A stretch of DNA of 64,000 nucleotides from Methylococcaceae bacterium (GTDB lineage Bacteria; Pseudomonadota; Gammaproteobacteria; Methylococcales; Methylomonadaceae). The stretch is from assembly GCA_013140705.1 (NCBI GenBank), contig JABFSH010000008.1, forward strand, positions 124,001 to 188,000, read 5' to 3'. Of the stretch, positions 45,430 to 54,967 are shown piece after piece. The position numbers and the translations under genes were made by a program. The notes beneath the pieces were generated by a model. The model made no database searches. It worked only from the letters and a program-made list of their open reading frames with translations, and was not told where the DNA came from. Positions within the stretch are counted from its first letter, which is position 1. Each line of letters begins with the position of its first letter.

Positions 45430-46404
45430 CTATTGCGCCTTAAACTCACTCTGATGCTCTACAAACCAGCGATAGGTATTGGTTAAACCTTCGGCTAATG
45501 CAATCTGCGGCTGCCAGCCCAAGGATTTCAATTTATTGACATCCATCAGTTTTCTGGGCGTACCATCCGGCTTGCTGCTATCCCAGATGATTTCACCGTC
45601 AAAACCGACCACTTTCTGGATGGTTTCGGCTAGTTCACGAATGGTGACATCTTCACCGGTACCGACATTAATATGTGACAGCATCGGCTCTGTTTGAGAC
45701 TGATAGCGTTGATTGCTTAAACTCATCACAAACAGGCAGGCTGCGGCCATGTCATCGACATGCAGAAATTCGCGCATCGCTTTGCCCGTTCCCCATAAGG
45801 AAACTGTCGGCGATTGAGCCGTTTTTGCATCGTGAAATTTTCTGAGCATGGCAGGAATCACATGGCTGTTTTCCAGATGAAAATTATCGTTCTGTCCATA
45901 CAGGTTGGTCGGCATGACGGATCGGTAATCCGTGCCGTATTGGCGGTTATAGGATTCACACAACTTGATGCCGGCAATTTTGGCAATCGCATAAGGCTCG
46001 TTGGTGGTTTCCAGTACGCCGGTCAGCAAGGCGGATTCCTGCATTGGTTGTTGGGCAAGCTTTGGGTAAATGCAGGAACTGCCCAAAAACAGCAGCTGAT
46101 GACATCCGGACGCCCAGGCCTGATGAACGACATTGGCTTCCATCATCAGGTTCTGATAGATAAATTCGGCCGGATAGACATTGTTGGCATGAATGCCGCC
46201 TACTTTGGCAGCGGCCAGAATGACCTGCTCCGGTTTTTCCTGTTGAAAAAAATTCCTGACGGCAGCTTGATCCGTCAAGTCCAGTTCGGCATGCGTGCGC
46301 ACAATAATATTTTGATAGCCGGCATCGCTCAGTTGTTTGACGAGGGCCGAACCCACCATGCCCCGATGCCCGGCCACATAGATTTTTTTTTGTTTATCCG
46401 GCAT
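45430..46404 (-). CDS. fcl: GDP-L-fucose synthase
   Basis: This 324-aa SDR catalyses the two-step epimerase/reductase conversion of GDP-4-keto-6-deoxymannose to GDP-L-fucose with NADPH. Motifs: [48 protein letters not shown] with the serine, and the [16 protein letters not shown]-x3-K pair. [13 protein letters not shown] is also diagnostic of this family. It lies 4 bp after gmd, which makes its substrate, so the two form an operon together with xrtD upstream. Confidence 0.96.
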   Translation of the reverse strand: MPDKQKKIYVAGHRGMVGSALVKQLSDAGYQNIIVRTHAELDLTDQAAVRNFFQQEKPEQVILAAAKVGGIHANNVYPAEFIYQNLMMEANVVHQAWASGCHQLLFLGSSCIYPKLAQQPMQESALLTGVLETTNEPYAIAKIAGIKLCESYNRQYGTDYRSVMPTNLYGQNDNFHLENSHVIPAMLRKFHDAKTAQSPTVSLWGTGKAMREFLHVDDMAAACLFVMSLSNQRYQSQTEPMLSHINVGTGEDVTIRELAETIQKVVGFDGEIIWDSSKPDGTPRKLMDVNKLKSLGWQPQIALAEGLTNTYRWFVEHQSEFKAQ

Positions 46405-46408
46405 AACC

Positions 46409-47530
46409 TTATTCCCTGCAGACGGCGATGTGATAGCCTTGGTTCGCTAATAATGCGTGCTTTTTGGCTTCTTCATAATCATAGGCGACCATCTCGGAAA
46501 CCATTTCCTGCAAGGTTATTTTGGGCACCCAGCCCAGTTTTTCCTTGGCTTTGGTCGGATCACCCAGCAGTGTTTCAACTTCAGCGGGTCTGAAATAGCG
46601 CGGATCGATGGCAACCACCTTCTGCCCAATCTGCAAGGCGCTGGCCTTATCGCCCTCAATTGAAGCAACATAACCTTTTTCCTCGACACCATTCCCTTCC
46701 CAACGCAAGCTAATGCCAAGTTCCTTTGCGGTCATTTCAATAAATTGACGAACGGAATACTGCACACCGGTAGCGATAACAAAATCATCCGGTTGATCCT
46801 GTTGCAACATCATCCATTGCATCCGTACATAATCCTTGGCATGCCCCCAGTCTCTGAGAGAGTCAATGTTTCCCATGTACAGACACTGATCCAGGCCGAT
46901 GGCGATATTGCTGAGGCCTCGGGTAATTTTTCGGGTCACAAAGGTTTCACCCCGACGCGGCGATTCGTGATTGAACAGTATGCCGTTGCAGGCGTACATA
47001 CCGTAGGCTTCACGATAATTCACCGTGATCCAGTAGGCGTACAATTTGGCAACCGCATACGGTGAGCGCGGATAAAACGGCGTGGTTTCTTTTTGCGGCG
47101 TTTCCTGCACCAGTCCGTACAATTCCGAAGTAGACGCCTGATAAAACCGTGAGTTTTTTTCCATACCCAAAAAGCGCATGGCTTCCAGCAAGCGCAATGT
47201 GCCTAGGGCATCAACGTCGGCCGTATACTCCGGCGATTCAAACGACACGGCGACATGGCTCATGGCCCCGAGGTTATAGACTTCGGTGGGTTTGGTTTCG
47301 CTGAGTATCCGCGTCAGGTTGGAACTGTCGGTTAAATCACCGTAGTGCAGATGAAACTTCGGCTCCTTGATATGCGGATCTTGATAGATATGATCGACAC
47401 GCTGTGTATTGAACAGCGACGAACGCCGTTTGATGCCGTGGACTTCATAACCTTTTTCCAGTAAAAACTCGGCCAGGTATGAGCCATCCTGCCCTGTGAT
47501 GCCGGTGATTAACGCAATTTTTTTACTCAC
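46409..47530 (-). CDS. gmd: GDP-mannose 4,6-dehydratase
   Basis: This 373-aa protein has the NADP motif [19 protein letters not shown] and the family-specific [43 protein letters not shown] and [13 protein letters not shown] (Y-x3-K) follow. It makes GDP-4-keto-6-deoxymannose from GDP-mannose, the first step to GDP-fucose (or rhamnose). Together with fcl downstream, GDP-L-fucose is the expected product. An AlgD-like enzyme 43 kb away would compete for GDP-mannose. Confidence 0.97.
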   Translation of the reverse strand: MSKKIALITGITGQDGSYLAEFLLEKGYEVHGIKRRSSLFNTQRVDHIYQDPHIKEPKFHLHYGDLTDSSNLTRILSETKPTEVYNLGAMSHVAVSFESPEYTADVDALGTLRLLEAMRFLGMEKNSRFYQASTSELYGLVQETPQKETTPFYPRSPYAVAKLYAYWITVNYREAYGMYACNGILFNHESPRRGETFVTRKITRGLSNIAIGLDQCLYMGNIDSLRDWGHAKDYVRMQWMMLQQDQPDDFVIATGVQYSVRQFIEMTAKELGISLRWEGNGVEEKGYVASIEGDKASALQIGQKVVAIDPRYFRPAEVETLLGDPTKAKEKLGWVPKITLQEMVSEMVAYDYEEAKKHALLANQGYHIAVCRE

Positions 47531-47568
47531 AATCGCTCCTTGTTAAATGTAACGTGTTCGCTGGTTAT

Positions 47569-49185
47569 TTATGTTGCCTGTTCGGTAAGTTCTTTACCGG
47601 GTATATAAGCTGGCACCAGTGGCGCCAGGTCTTTCATAAAGGCGTGCAAACGTTGATCCGCTTTATTGATATCTTCGGCATTTTCTACGGTGGTCACCAA
47701 TCTGATCAGGGAACCATCGGTCCGATTCATGGAAATGGCATCATAAAACAGATACCATTTGACCAGGTATTCATTGGTAATTGAGCGTCCACGTTGTTGA
47801 AACCAGTAATAGACCAACTGTCTGTTTTCACCTTTTTGAATGATGGCTCGATTAACTTTTAGCCCCCTACCCTCCAGGTTTATATCCGGGAAGTCTTTTT
47901 GACCAAATTCAGTAATTTGCCAGCCGTCACCCGGGATACAACCTTTCGGCGAATGGACAGAAACACCCTTTCGTTGCGATTGATAATAGGCACTGTAAAA
48001 ATTAACATTTCGACCGGATTCTGGCTGCAGGTAATTGATGATGGCGTAATCGGTCAGCTTCAATTGATCCAGATAATCCTGGCTGAGATAGTCGTTACGA
48101 CCCTGCCAGTTTCCAATCTGTAATGGAAAAGTTAGAAAGGCTTTACGTTCGGGTATGATATCTTCACGTTCCTGGATATAGGTCGACGCCAGCGCACTGC
48201 CGGACAGAAAGAATAACAACAGCAGGAGGGATTTATTGTAAGCAATTTCAGGACTAGTGTCAGTTGCGCTATTTGCCCATTCACTCGGAATCATGACCAA
48301 TTCGTTCATGGGAACCTTTTTTCCACTGAGCCTTGAAAAAAGCCACATTTCCATAAACAGAAGTACCATGCAGAGTAAAAAGACTATCCAGCCCTCGAAA
48401 TCATGCAAAAAGCCTTCTGCCATATCTGTTCCCCAATTATCGACGAGGATACCAATCACGCCGACGCGGAAACTGTTCATGAAGATGGTCAGCGGCGCTG
48501 ATGACAGAAAAACCAGGGTCTTTTGCCAAAAAGGGCCCTTGAACAAATAGGCACACAAAAAAGAAAGACTGGCCAGGGGGAACAGGTAACGAAGTCCACT
48601 ACAGGCATCGACAACCTGCAATTTATAATTCCCTAAATCTATGACGTTACCTTCAAGGTACACCATGATGTTACAGGCTCGTATGAACTCCACGCCCAGC
48701 CAGGATGAAATCAATTGCAATTTTGATGACAGGTTATTGAGTATGAAAGCCGGAAATGGCACCATAAAAATCAGAAACAGCAGCGGTATCGCTCCAATCC
48801 GTAAGCCAGGCAAGCCAAACGCTATCGTGAACATGCCCGTTAATGTAACAATAAAGGCATATTGCTCAATGGTTTTTAATGTTGCTAGGCCTCCCAGGAC
48901 AAACAGCAGCAAGCCGATACCGACTATCAACAATCCAATAACCGAGTCTCTGAATTGCTGGTTAAAAGTTAATTCTCCCTTACGAATCCATAGGAAATAG
49001 ATGCTGATAAGCGGTATAAAAAAGCCGTGGCTATATTCTTCGACGTTTATCCATATATCCACCATTTCATTCATGCTGCTTTTAAAGGTAAATAAAAGTA
49101 ATAACAGCGCAAAAATCCAGAGTATTAAAATCATGGCCGGCGATTTCAACTGTAAAGGTGAGTTGGACGTAGCAAGTGAAGTCAT
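47569..49185 (-). CDS. xrtD: VPLPA-CTERM-specific exosortase XrtD (EpsH-EpsI fusion)
   Basis: This 538-aa protein has an N-terminal exosortase domain with about eight helices. The catalytic triad is visible as Cys in VVDACSGLRYLFPL (about 193), Arg in MNSFRVGVIGILVDN (about 238) and His in AEGFLHDFEGWIVF (about 259). From about residue 310 a periplasmic EpsI-type domain follows (LTFPLQIGNWQGRNDYLSQD, YYQSQRKGVSVHSPKGCIPG, LVYYWFQQRGR). Fusion of both domains and the neighbouring VPLPA-CTERM protein at 54968 point to the XrtD class. Exosortases are transpeptidase-like membrane proteases that process PEP-CTERM-type sorting signals at the periplasmic side. It is divergent from the export operon and upstream of gmd-fcl. 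Confidence 0.92.
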   Translation of the reverse strand: MTSLATSNSPLQLKSPAMILILWIFALLLLLFTFKSSMNEMVDIWINVEEYSHGFFIPLISIYFLWIRKGELTFNQQFRDSVIGLLIVGIGLLLFVLGGLATLKTIEQYAFIVTLTGMFTIAFGLPGLRIGAIPLLFLIFMVPFPAFILNNLSSKLQLISSWLGVEFIRACNIMVYLEGNVIDLGNYKLQVVDACSGLRYLFPLASLSFLCAYLFKGPFWQKTLVFLSSAPLTIFMNSFRVGVIGILVDNWGTDMAEGFLHDFEGWIVFLLCMVLLFMEMWLFSRLSGKKVPMNELVMIPSEWANSATDTSPEIAYNKSLLLLLFFLSGSALASTYIQEREDIIPERKAFLTFPLQIGNWQGRNDYLSQDYLDQLKLTDYAIINYLQPESGRNVNFYSAYYQSQRKGVSVHSPKGCIPGDGWQITEFGQKDFPDINLEGRGLKVNRAIIQKGENRQLVYYWFQQRGRSITNEYLVKWYLFYDAISMNRTDGSLIRLVTTVENAEDINKADQRLHAFMKDLAPLVPAYIPGKELTEQAT

Positions 49186-49739
49186 GGTCTGTAACTGAGT
49201 GTTAGAGGAGCGGTGATAGCCTGTCGATGCGATCCTTTGGTGTTTAAATGATGTTCGCCCTGAGTGTGATCAATAAACAGCGGACCTGGACAGGTTCAGT
49301 CCGAACAGTTTCACACATCATTGAACCGGATTTGTTGTGTTGAATTATATAAACTGTTTTATTGTAATTAATAATTTGGTTTGATCCAAATCTATATCTT
49401 AATGGTATTGACCTGGTTGCAGATTACAATCAGTATTAACATATTGACCAAAGTATCGGGTTAATCAGGAAAAATTTAAATTTTGGCATATACTTGCCCT
49501 TGGCCAAGCAAATTAAACTTATATTTTCTATTGATTAATTATTAAAGGGTGTTTTACAATTGAAGTATCCAGTTAATGAGGAGAACCCTGATATATGGTC
49601 AAATTTGGCATCTAAGTTTACATTATTGCCCTCCCAATATCATCGAGGTTTGTAATCGGCCTCTCTAATTCAATTTCAACTAAAACGTTCAACCGCCCCG
49701 GTACAGGGCTGGCAAATTCTTAAAAGAAAGGAAGTCATT
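49186..49739. promoter_or_regulatory. Divergent 554-bp promoter region between xrtD and the export operon
   Basis: There is no gene and no repeat element. This is the only divergent control region between the two core EPS operons, so promoters for both must lie here. The candidates I see (TTGACC at 49409, and TTGGCATATACTTGCC at 49485) do not fit consensus spacing. AT-rich runs at 49340-49400 and 49500-49560 may be UP elements or binding sites. Confidence 0.5.
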
Positions 49740-50378
49740 TTGAAACAGCTAATCTCGTTCATTGCATTTTCCCTGGTTTTGACTGTATCTACTTTGGCAG
49801 AACCCCAACCGAGTAATCCTGTTAATCCGCTATCCAGCGTTCCGATAAAAACACAAGCGAATACTCCCGTTAAGGAATCGGCCAATAGTAATGCCGATTA
49901 CTTGCTTTCGCCGGGTGATTTGCTTGAAATTTCCGTCTGGAAAGAAGAAGGCATGCAGCAACAGCAGACCCTGGTTGCACCTGATGGCAATATAACCTTT
50001 CCGCTGGCTGGGACCATAATGGCAGCCGGCAAACCCATCTTTGCCCTCGAAGATGCCATTGCCGCAGGACTGGCAGGTTACATTGCGGATCCAGTCGTCA
50101 ACATTAAACTGCTTCAAAACAACGGTAACACCATATTTGTCATCGGCAAAGTTAACAGGCCCGGGCAGTATCCTGCCAATCGCCGAATAGACGTTATGCA
50201 GGCACTTAGCCTGGCAGGTGGCTTGACAACCTTTGCAGACAGCGGTTCCATTCACATTCTTCGTCGTGTGGGCACGGCCGAAAAAGTCTTCAATTTTGAC
50301 TATGATGACGTTCTGGATGGAAAACATTTAGAACAAAATATCATTCTGGAAGCCGGGGACACCGTAACAGTACCATAG
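49740..50378 (+). CDS. Polysaccharide export outer-membrane protein, Wza-like
   Basis: TTG start with AAGGAAG six bases upstream. Signal peptide is MKQLISFIAFSLVLTVSTLA. The Poly_export domain reads YLLSPGDLLEISVWKEEGMQ, VAPDGNITFPLAGTIMAAG and IADPVVNIKLLQNNGN. An SLBB domain follows: FVIGKVNRPGQYPANRRIDV, MQALSLAGGLTTFADSGSIH. The 212-aa length is that of the short exosortase-associated form, lacking the large C-terminal helix domain of E. coli Wza. It forms the periplasm-spanning channel for EPS export and starts an operon of four genes. Confidence 0.93.
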   Translation: MKQLISFIAFSLVLTVSTLAEPQPSNPVNPLSSVPIKTQANTPVKESANSNADYLLSPGDLLEISVWKEEGMQQQQTLVAPDGNITFPLAGTIMAAGKPIFALEDAIAAGLAGYIADPVVNIKLLQNNGNTIFVIGKVNRPGQYPANRRIDVMQALSLAGGLTTFADSGSIHILRRVGTAEKVFNFDYDDVLDGKHLEQNIILEAGDTVTVP

Positions 50379-50410
50379 CTCCAGGACTTTCATCACTTCG
50401 GTAGATCATC

Positions 50411-51673
50411 ATGAAAAAGGGATTTTTAACCTTTCTAACAGTCTGCACGACTTTAACCTGCCAGGCTGAAGAGTATTTTTTTAAGCCCCTCATCAGCGCC
50501 AGCGAACGTTACACCGACAATTTGTTCTTGTTTGTTGATCCCGAACAGGATAACTGGATCACGACGGTATCACCGGGTGTGAATTTTGGTGTTCGCCATG
50601 AGAATGGCGAGTTGAATACCAACTTCACGTGGAATCAACTGTTCTACACCAATCAGTCAGAACTGAACATCGATGAGCAACTGTTTGGCGCCAATTACCA
50701 GCATCAAACGGAACGGTTTAAATGGGAAATGGATGCTTCGTACAATAACAGGGCTAGTTTGAACTCTACCGGCACCGACATTGGACTCGTTTTTCAACAG
50801 GTCATGAGATCGGATTTAACTTTGGCACCTTCGGTAACCTATGCCCTCAGTCCACGTAGCACATTAGCATTTGACTATTCTTACAATGAAGTAACATACG
50901 AAAAAAGCAACAGTTTAGGCAATAACATATTTCTTTCCGATTATGATTACCATCAAGCCTCAGGAACCTTCAATCATTTATATACCGAACTGGACAAGCT
51001 AAGCCTGACGCTTTCAAGCTCGCGCTATCATTCGCCATCTGAATTTGCTCAACAGACAACATACAATAATGTCGCCCAGGTCGGCTGGCAGCACACCTTC
51101 AATGAAAAATGGGTCGCCTTTGCCGCCGTTGGTGCCAATTATTCACAGTCAAATGTAACACAACAAATACCGGACCTTTGTTTTTTTGGTAATGTGTTAG
51201 TTGACATAAGCCCCTGCCCTTCTTTCGCTCCCTTCAGATTTGTGGCGGCCGAAGAAGTCACTACCCAAAAATCCGGATTTGGCCAGGTTTATCGTGGCTT
51301 CGTGCAAAAAACCTTCGACCATGGCGGGTTCTCTGCCTCGGGATCACAAAATCAGACGCCCTCTGCGCAGGGATTGCAAACACAGACCGAACTGGCTGTG
51401 AACGGCTATTACACCATCAATGAACGCTGGTCTTCCAGTATAACCGCCAACTACTCCATCTATGAAATGACCGGTCAACGCAATAGTCAGCTCAATAGAA
51501 CTTACTATACTATTAGTCCTGCTGTTAGCTGGCGCTGGACGCCGGAAATTAACCTGGATTTATCGTACACATACCGACAACAAGAATTCGATGGTGGATC
51601 ACAACCGGCTATAGGCAACAGTGTGCAACTACAATTCAATTATCAACCCCAAACCAATTACCAGGTAAAATAG
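50411..51673 (+). CDS. Outer-membrane beta-barrel protein of the exosortase EPS system
   Basis: This 420-aa protein has a signal peptide ending near CQA/EE. The remainder is dominated by alternating beta strands with aromatic girdles: FKPLISASERYTDNLFLF, WITTVSPGVNFGVRHENGEL, ALSPRSTLAFDYSYNEVTYE, WSSSITANYSIYEM, INLDLSYTYRQQEF. Its N-terminal 'aseryTDNlfl' pattern fits the PEP-CTERM-associated outer-membrane barrel family. It likely provides the outer-membrane pore or anchoring for the exported polymer. It sits between the Wza-like and Wzz-like genes. Confidence 0.88.
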   Translation: MKKGFLTFLTVCTTLTCQAEEYFFKPLISASERYTDNLFLFVDPEQDNWITTVSPGVNFGVRHENGELNTNFTWNQLFYTNQSELNIDEQLFGANYQHQTERFKWEMDASYNNRASLNSTGTDIGLVFQQVMRSDLTLAPSVTYALSPRSTLAFDYSYNEVTYEKSNSLGNNIFLSDYDYHQASGTFNHLYTELDKLSLTLSSSRYHSPSEFAQQTTYNNVAQVGWQHTFNEKWVAFAAVGANYSQSNVTQQIPDLCFFGNVLVDISPCPSFAPFRFVAAEEVTTQKSGFGQVYRGFVQKTFDHGGFSASGSQNQTPSAQGLQTQTELAVNGYYTINERWSSSITANYSIYEMTGQRNSQLNRTYYTISPAVSWRWTPEINLDLSYTYRQQEFDGGSQPAIGNSVQLQFNYQPQTNYQVK

Positions 51674-51674
51674 C

Positions 51675-53420
51675 GTGGAAAATCAAGAGACTGACATTAA
51701 AGATTATTTCAAAATAATCAAACGACGCATCAAATTTTTACTAATCCCGTTTGTGTTGATTTCAATTTTAAGCATTGTGCTGTCTGTATTACTGCCTTCA
51801 GTTTACCGTTCAATGGCGACAATCCTGATTGAAGAGCAGGAAATCCCCCCCGAACTGGTTCGTTCTACCGTGACAACCTTTGCAGATCAGCGCATCCAGG
51901 TAATTAGTCAACGGATTATGACACGTGCCAATTTAATGGATATCATCCAAAAATATGGCCTGTACGCTAAGGAACGAAAATCAAAATCCGAAGAGAATAT
52001 TCTGGAGACCATGCGTGAAAGCATTAAGGTTGAGCCCATCAGTGCCAATGTGAAAGACCCTCGCAATGGCGCGCCCACAAAGGCCACCATTGCGTTCACA
52101 CTAACCTTTGATGATAATGCGCCAGGCACTGCACAAAAGGTAGCCAACGAGTTAACATCATTGTTCCTCAAGGAAAACATCAAATCACGCACAGAATCAG
52201 CCGAAAATGCGACGATGTTTTTGAGAGAGGAAATGCGCCGCTGGAAAGAAAAAATCAACAAAATTCAAACCGAGTTAGCTACATTTAAGGAAAAAAATCA
52301 AAACCAGCTTCCACAGATCAGCGAAGTGAATCAACAGGAACTGACGGCTCATAGTGGACAACTGATGATGCTGGACAGCCAGGAACGCTCTTTGCAGGAA
52401 CGCCGGTTTTATCTCGAAGGTGAACTTGCCCAGATTGATCCTAGTGCCTTTGCAACCAACACCGCCGGCAATCGTGTACTTGGGGTGAAAGAACGGCTTA
52501 AAATGCTGGAATCGCAGTTTCCCACTTTACAGGCCAGTTACTCGGCCAATCACCCGGATGTTATAAGGGCCAAACGCGAAATTGAGTCATTGAAAAAACA
52601 GACCGGCAGCACCGTTGATCTGAATTCATTGAATGCCGATTTGACCGAGAAAAAAAATAGATTGGCATCCTTGTTAAAACAATATTCGGACAAGCATCCT
52701 GACGTATTGAGGCTGCAAAAAGAGATCACCAGTTTGCAGCAATCCCTGTTTAACGCCAGGGAAAGTGACACCACTCAAACATCTGAGACACCTGACAATC
52801 CGGCTTACATCACACTAAAAGCCCAATTGGAATCCATCAATTCCGATCTCAAATCCCTTGCTTTAACACGAAGTCAAATTAACAAAAAAATGGCTGACTT
52901 GCGGCAAAGTCTGCGCCAGGCACCAATGGTTGAAAAGGAATACATCAGTCTCATTCAGGAACTGGAGAACTCAAATATTCGCTATCGTGAAGTGAGTGGA
53001 CGAGAAATGGAAGCGCAAATATCCCAGCAACTCGAAGTTGAACGCAAGGGCGAACGCTTTACACTCATTGATCCTCCTCAAGAACCTATTGAACCGATTA
53101 GCCCCAATCGGATTGCCATCATCATTCTTGGTATTATTCTTGCCTTTGCCAGTGGAATCGGTTGTGTTTTTGTTGTGGAAACGCTGGGATCAACCGTTAA
53201 CAATGAAAAAACAATTGCTGCAATTTTGGGCTCCGCTCCGTTATCCAGTATTCCTTATCTTGAAAGTCAGGATGAACACGAAATCTACTTAAAAAGACGT
53301 TTCATAGTGTTAATCGGTACCGTGATTGCCATTATCGCGGCAATTGTTGCTTTCCATTTCATTGTGATGCCGCTTGACGTTTTTTGGTTCAAACTGTTAC
53401 GTGTTATCAATAGTCACTAA
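51675..53420 (+). CDS. Chain-length determinant (Wzz/EpsF-like)
   Basis: GTG start one base after the barrel gene. Helix 1 at about residues 17-43 (FLLIPFVLISILSIVLSVLL) is followed by the Wzz domain (YRSMATILIEEQEIPPELVR). A long coiled-coil region (residues about 170-440) carries two copies of a 'Y-S-x2-HPDV-x-R/L' motif: YSANHPDVIRAKREIESL and YSDKHPDVLRLQKEITSL. Helix 2 is near 475 (IAIIILGIILAFASGIGC) and a third helix near 545. It has the GNVR-type C-terminal region replaced by a third helix. It controls polymer length with the CpsD-like protein encoded next. Confidence 0.92.
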   Translation: MENQETDIKDYFKIIKRRIKFLLIPFVLISILSIVLSVLLPSVYRSMATILIEEQEIPPELVRSTVTTFADQRIQVISQRIMTRANLMDIIQKYGLYAKERKSKSEENILETMRESIKVEPISANVKDPRNGAPTKATIAFTLTFDDNAPGTAQKVANELTSLFLKENIKSRTESAENATMFLREEMRRWKEKINKIQTELATFKEKNQNQLPQISEVNQQELTAHSGQLMMLDSQERSLQERRFYLEGELAQIDPSAFATNTAGNRVLGVKERLKMLESQFPTLQASYSANHPDVIRAKREIESLKKQTGSTVDLNSLNADLTEKKNRLASLLKQYSDKHPDVLRLQKEITSLQQSLFNARESDTTQTSETPDNPAYITLKAQLESINSDLKSLALTRSQINKKMADLRQSLRQAPMVEKEYISLIQELENSNIRYREVSGREMEAQISQQLEVERKGERFTLIDPPQEPIEPISPNRIAIIILGIILAFASGIGCVFVVETLGSTVNNEKTIAAILGSAPLSSIPYLESQDEHEIYLKRRFIVLIGTVIAIIAAIVAFHFIVMPLDVFWFKLLRVINSH

Positions 53421-53442
53421 TTCAATTTAAAGGTCTTTACGA

Positions 53443-54225
53443 ATGAACTCCAAAGAATCAACGACTGAAATTTTAACCCCGGTAGGCTGCAAGTCTTCGA
53501 CTCTGCCTGCAGATAGCTCGCAATTTTCTTATACACAAACACGCATCCAATCGACGCAGCGTAAGCATCTGCATGAAAATCGAATCATTACCGGTTTTAA
53601 ACCCGGTGAATGGCTTGAGTCTTACAAAATGTTACGAACTCGCTGCTTACGATTAATGGGGGCAATGAACTGGAACACCCTTGCCATCACCAGTCCAAGC
53701 AATCAGACCGGAAATAGCCTGACTGCCGCAAACCTTGCGATCAGCATTTCGATGGAACTGGATCGAAGCGTGCTGTTGGTTGATGCCAACTTTCAAAACC
53801 CCAGTATTTGCAAGCTGTTTGGTATCCAGGCAGAAACAGGACTGGGCGATTATTTATTAAACGATACTCCGTTGAATGAACTATTGATCAACCCTGATTT
53901 GGATCGACTAGTCATTTTACCTGCCGGCAAAGAGATGCTGAATTCAACTGAAATGCTGCGTTCACCCAAGATGATTCGTCTGGTAAATGAGTTAAAAAAC
54001 CGATACCCCTCCAGAATCATCATTTTCGATCTACCACCCTTGCTTTCACAAGCTGACACGCTCGGTTTTTCACCCTATGTTGATTGTGTACTGTTAGTTG
54101 TTGAAGAAGGTCATACCAAAATCGAAGATCTTGAACATGCCGCCTCGCTCCTGAAAGAAGTTAATTTGTTAGGTACCGTGTTGAACAAATCAAGTGACAA
54201 CAAAATCAAATATAAGGCTAATTAG
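53443..54225 (+). CDS. CpsD/CapB-like tyrosine autokinase homologue with a degenerate P-loop
   Basis: This 260-aa BY-kinase-like ATPase reads TLAITSPSNQTGNSLTAANL at the Walker A position (about residues 82-92). The invariant lysine of GKS/T is absent (G-N-S). Walker A' is VLLVDANFQNPSICKLFG and Walker B is IIIFDLPPLLSQADT, both well preserved. There is no C-terminal tyrosine cluster, only a single Tyr in IKYKAN. It is likely an ATPase-dead regulatory partner of the Wzz-like protein. It ends the export operon. Confidence 0.88.
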   Translation: MNSKESTTEILTPVGCKSSTLPADSSQFSYTQTRIQSTQRKHLHENRIITGFKPGEWLESYKMLRTRCLRLMGAMNWNTLAITSPSNQTGNSLTAANLAISISMELDRSVLLVDANFQNPSICKLFGIQAETGLGDYLLNDTPLNELLINPDLDRLVILPAGKEMLNSTEMLRSPKMIRLVNELKNRYPSRIIIFDLPPLLSQADTLGFSPYVDCVLLVVEEGHTKIEDLEHAASLLKEVNLLGTVLNKSSDNKIKYKAN

Positions 54226-54301
54226 AGAACTTGCCAAATGCTGCATCCCACCCCGCTTAACGAAGTTCCATAGCCTATCCAACAAGCCCCTCCATCGTTA
54301 T

Positions 54302-54343
54302 AATGCTCATGGTTGTTGTTATTCTATAGCATGAGCATTTTTA
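54302..54343 (+). terminator. Rho-independent terminator of the export operon
   Basis: The stem AATGCTCATG pairs with CATGAGCATT around a 17-base loop, followed by TTTTA. It lies about 75 bp after the kinase gene stop. Confidence 0.75.
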
Positions 54344-54967
54344 CTTCTCCAAATTACAGCTTTCTCGAACTGAGATAACCTATTTCATGTTTTGCAAGCA
54401 TACCTCGGGAAATTACTTTCTCTCCAATGAATAAGTTTAAATTCAGGAAAGTTATTAATGGCGATATTGATCGCGTTAATGCGAGCCATTTTAAACTTTT
54501 ACAAGGGTAAATAATTATTACGTCATCAGTGGTTTGAATTGACCGCAGTGAATTTTGTTTTATGTCGTTTCCAACTGAAAGCTAATTATAGCTATAGTGA
54601 TTTACATCTTGATTATATTCATTTATTAGTATTGACAACTGATTTATAAGTGTGTTGTGAATTTGAATTGACTTGACTTTATTAAGTCACAGGAATATTT
54701 TAGGAAAAAGCGCGGCAATTTCAGATGCATTTCACACAATTGAACTTGACTTTTTAATGTGTCGTTATTAGTGGAGTTAATTTAAAAAAATTAATAATTA
54801 CACGAAGAATCAATGAAACAATCGTTATTTCATGATCTTGTCATAATTTTTTAATAAACTCAATGTGAAAGCTAAACCTAGTGCAGGGTAGAGATTGAAA
54901 ACTCGGGATCTTGTATGGCTGGAAGATGGCCGAATAAGCAGAAAAATTAAACTATGGAGAAATACCA
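54344..54967. other. Gene-free ~620-bp AT-rich spacer
   Basis: No credible gene and no repeat. It must carry the promoter of the VPLPA-CTERM gene. TTGACT appears at 54669 and 54747 but without matching -10 boxes, so no promoter is called. Confidence 0.55.

Noticed and set aside
48257-49198. Plus-strand frames opposite xrtD
   Set aside because: Shadows of a well-supported exosortase gene.
49485-49502. Sigma-54-like promoter TTGGCATATACTTGCC upstream of the export operon
   Set aside because: The GG-to-GC spacing is one base short of the strict -24/-12 requirement.
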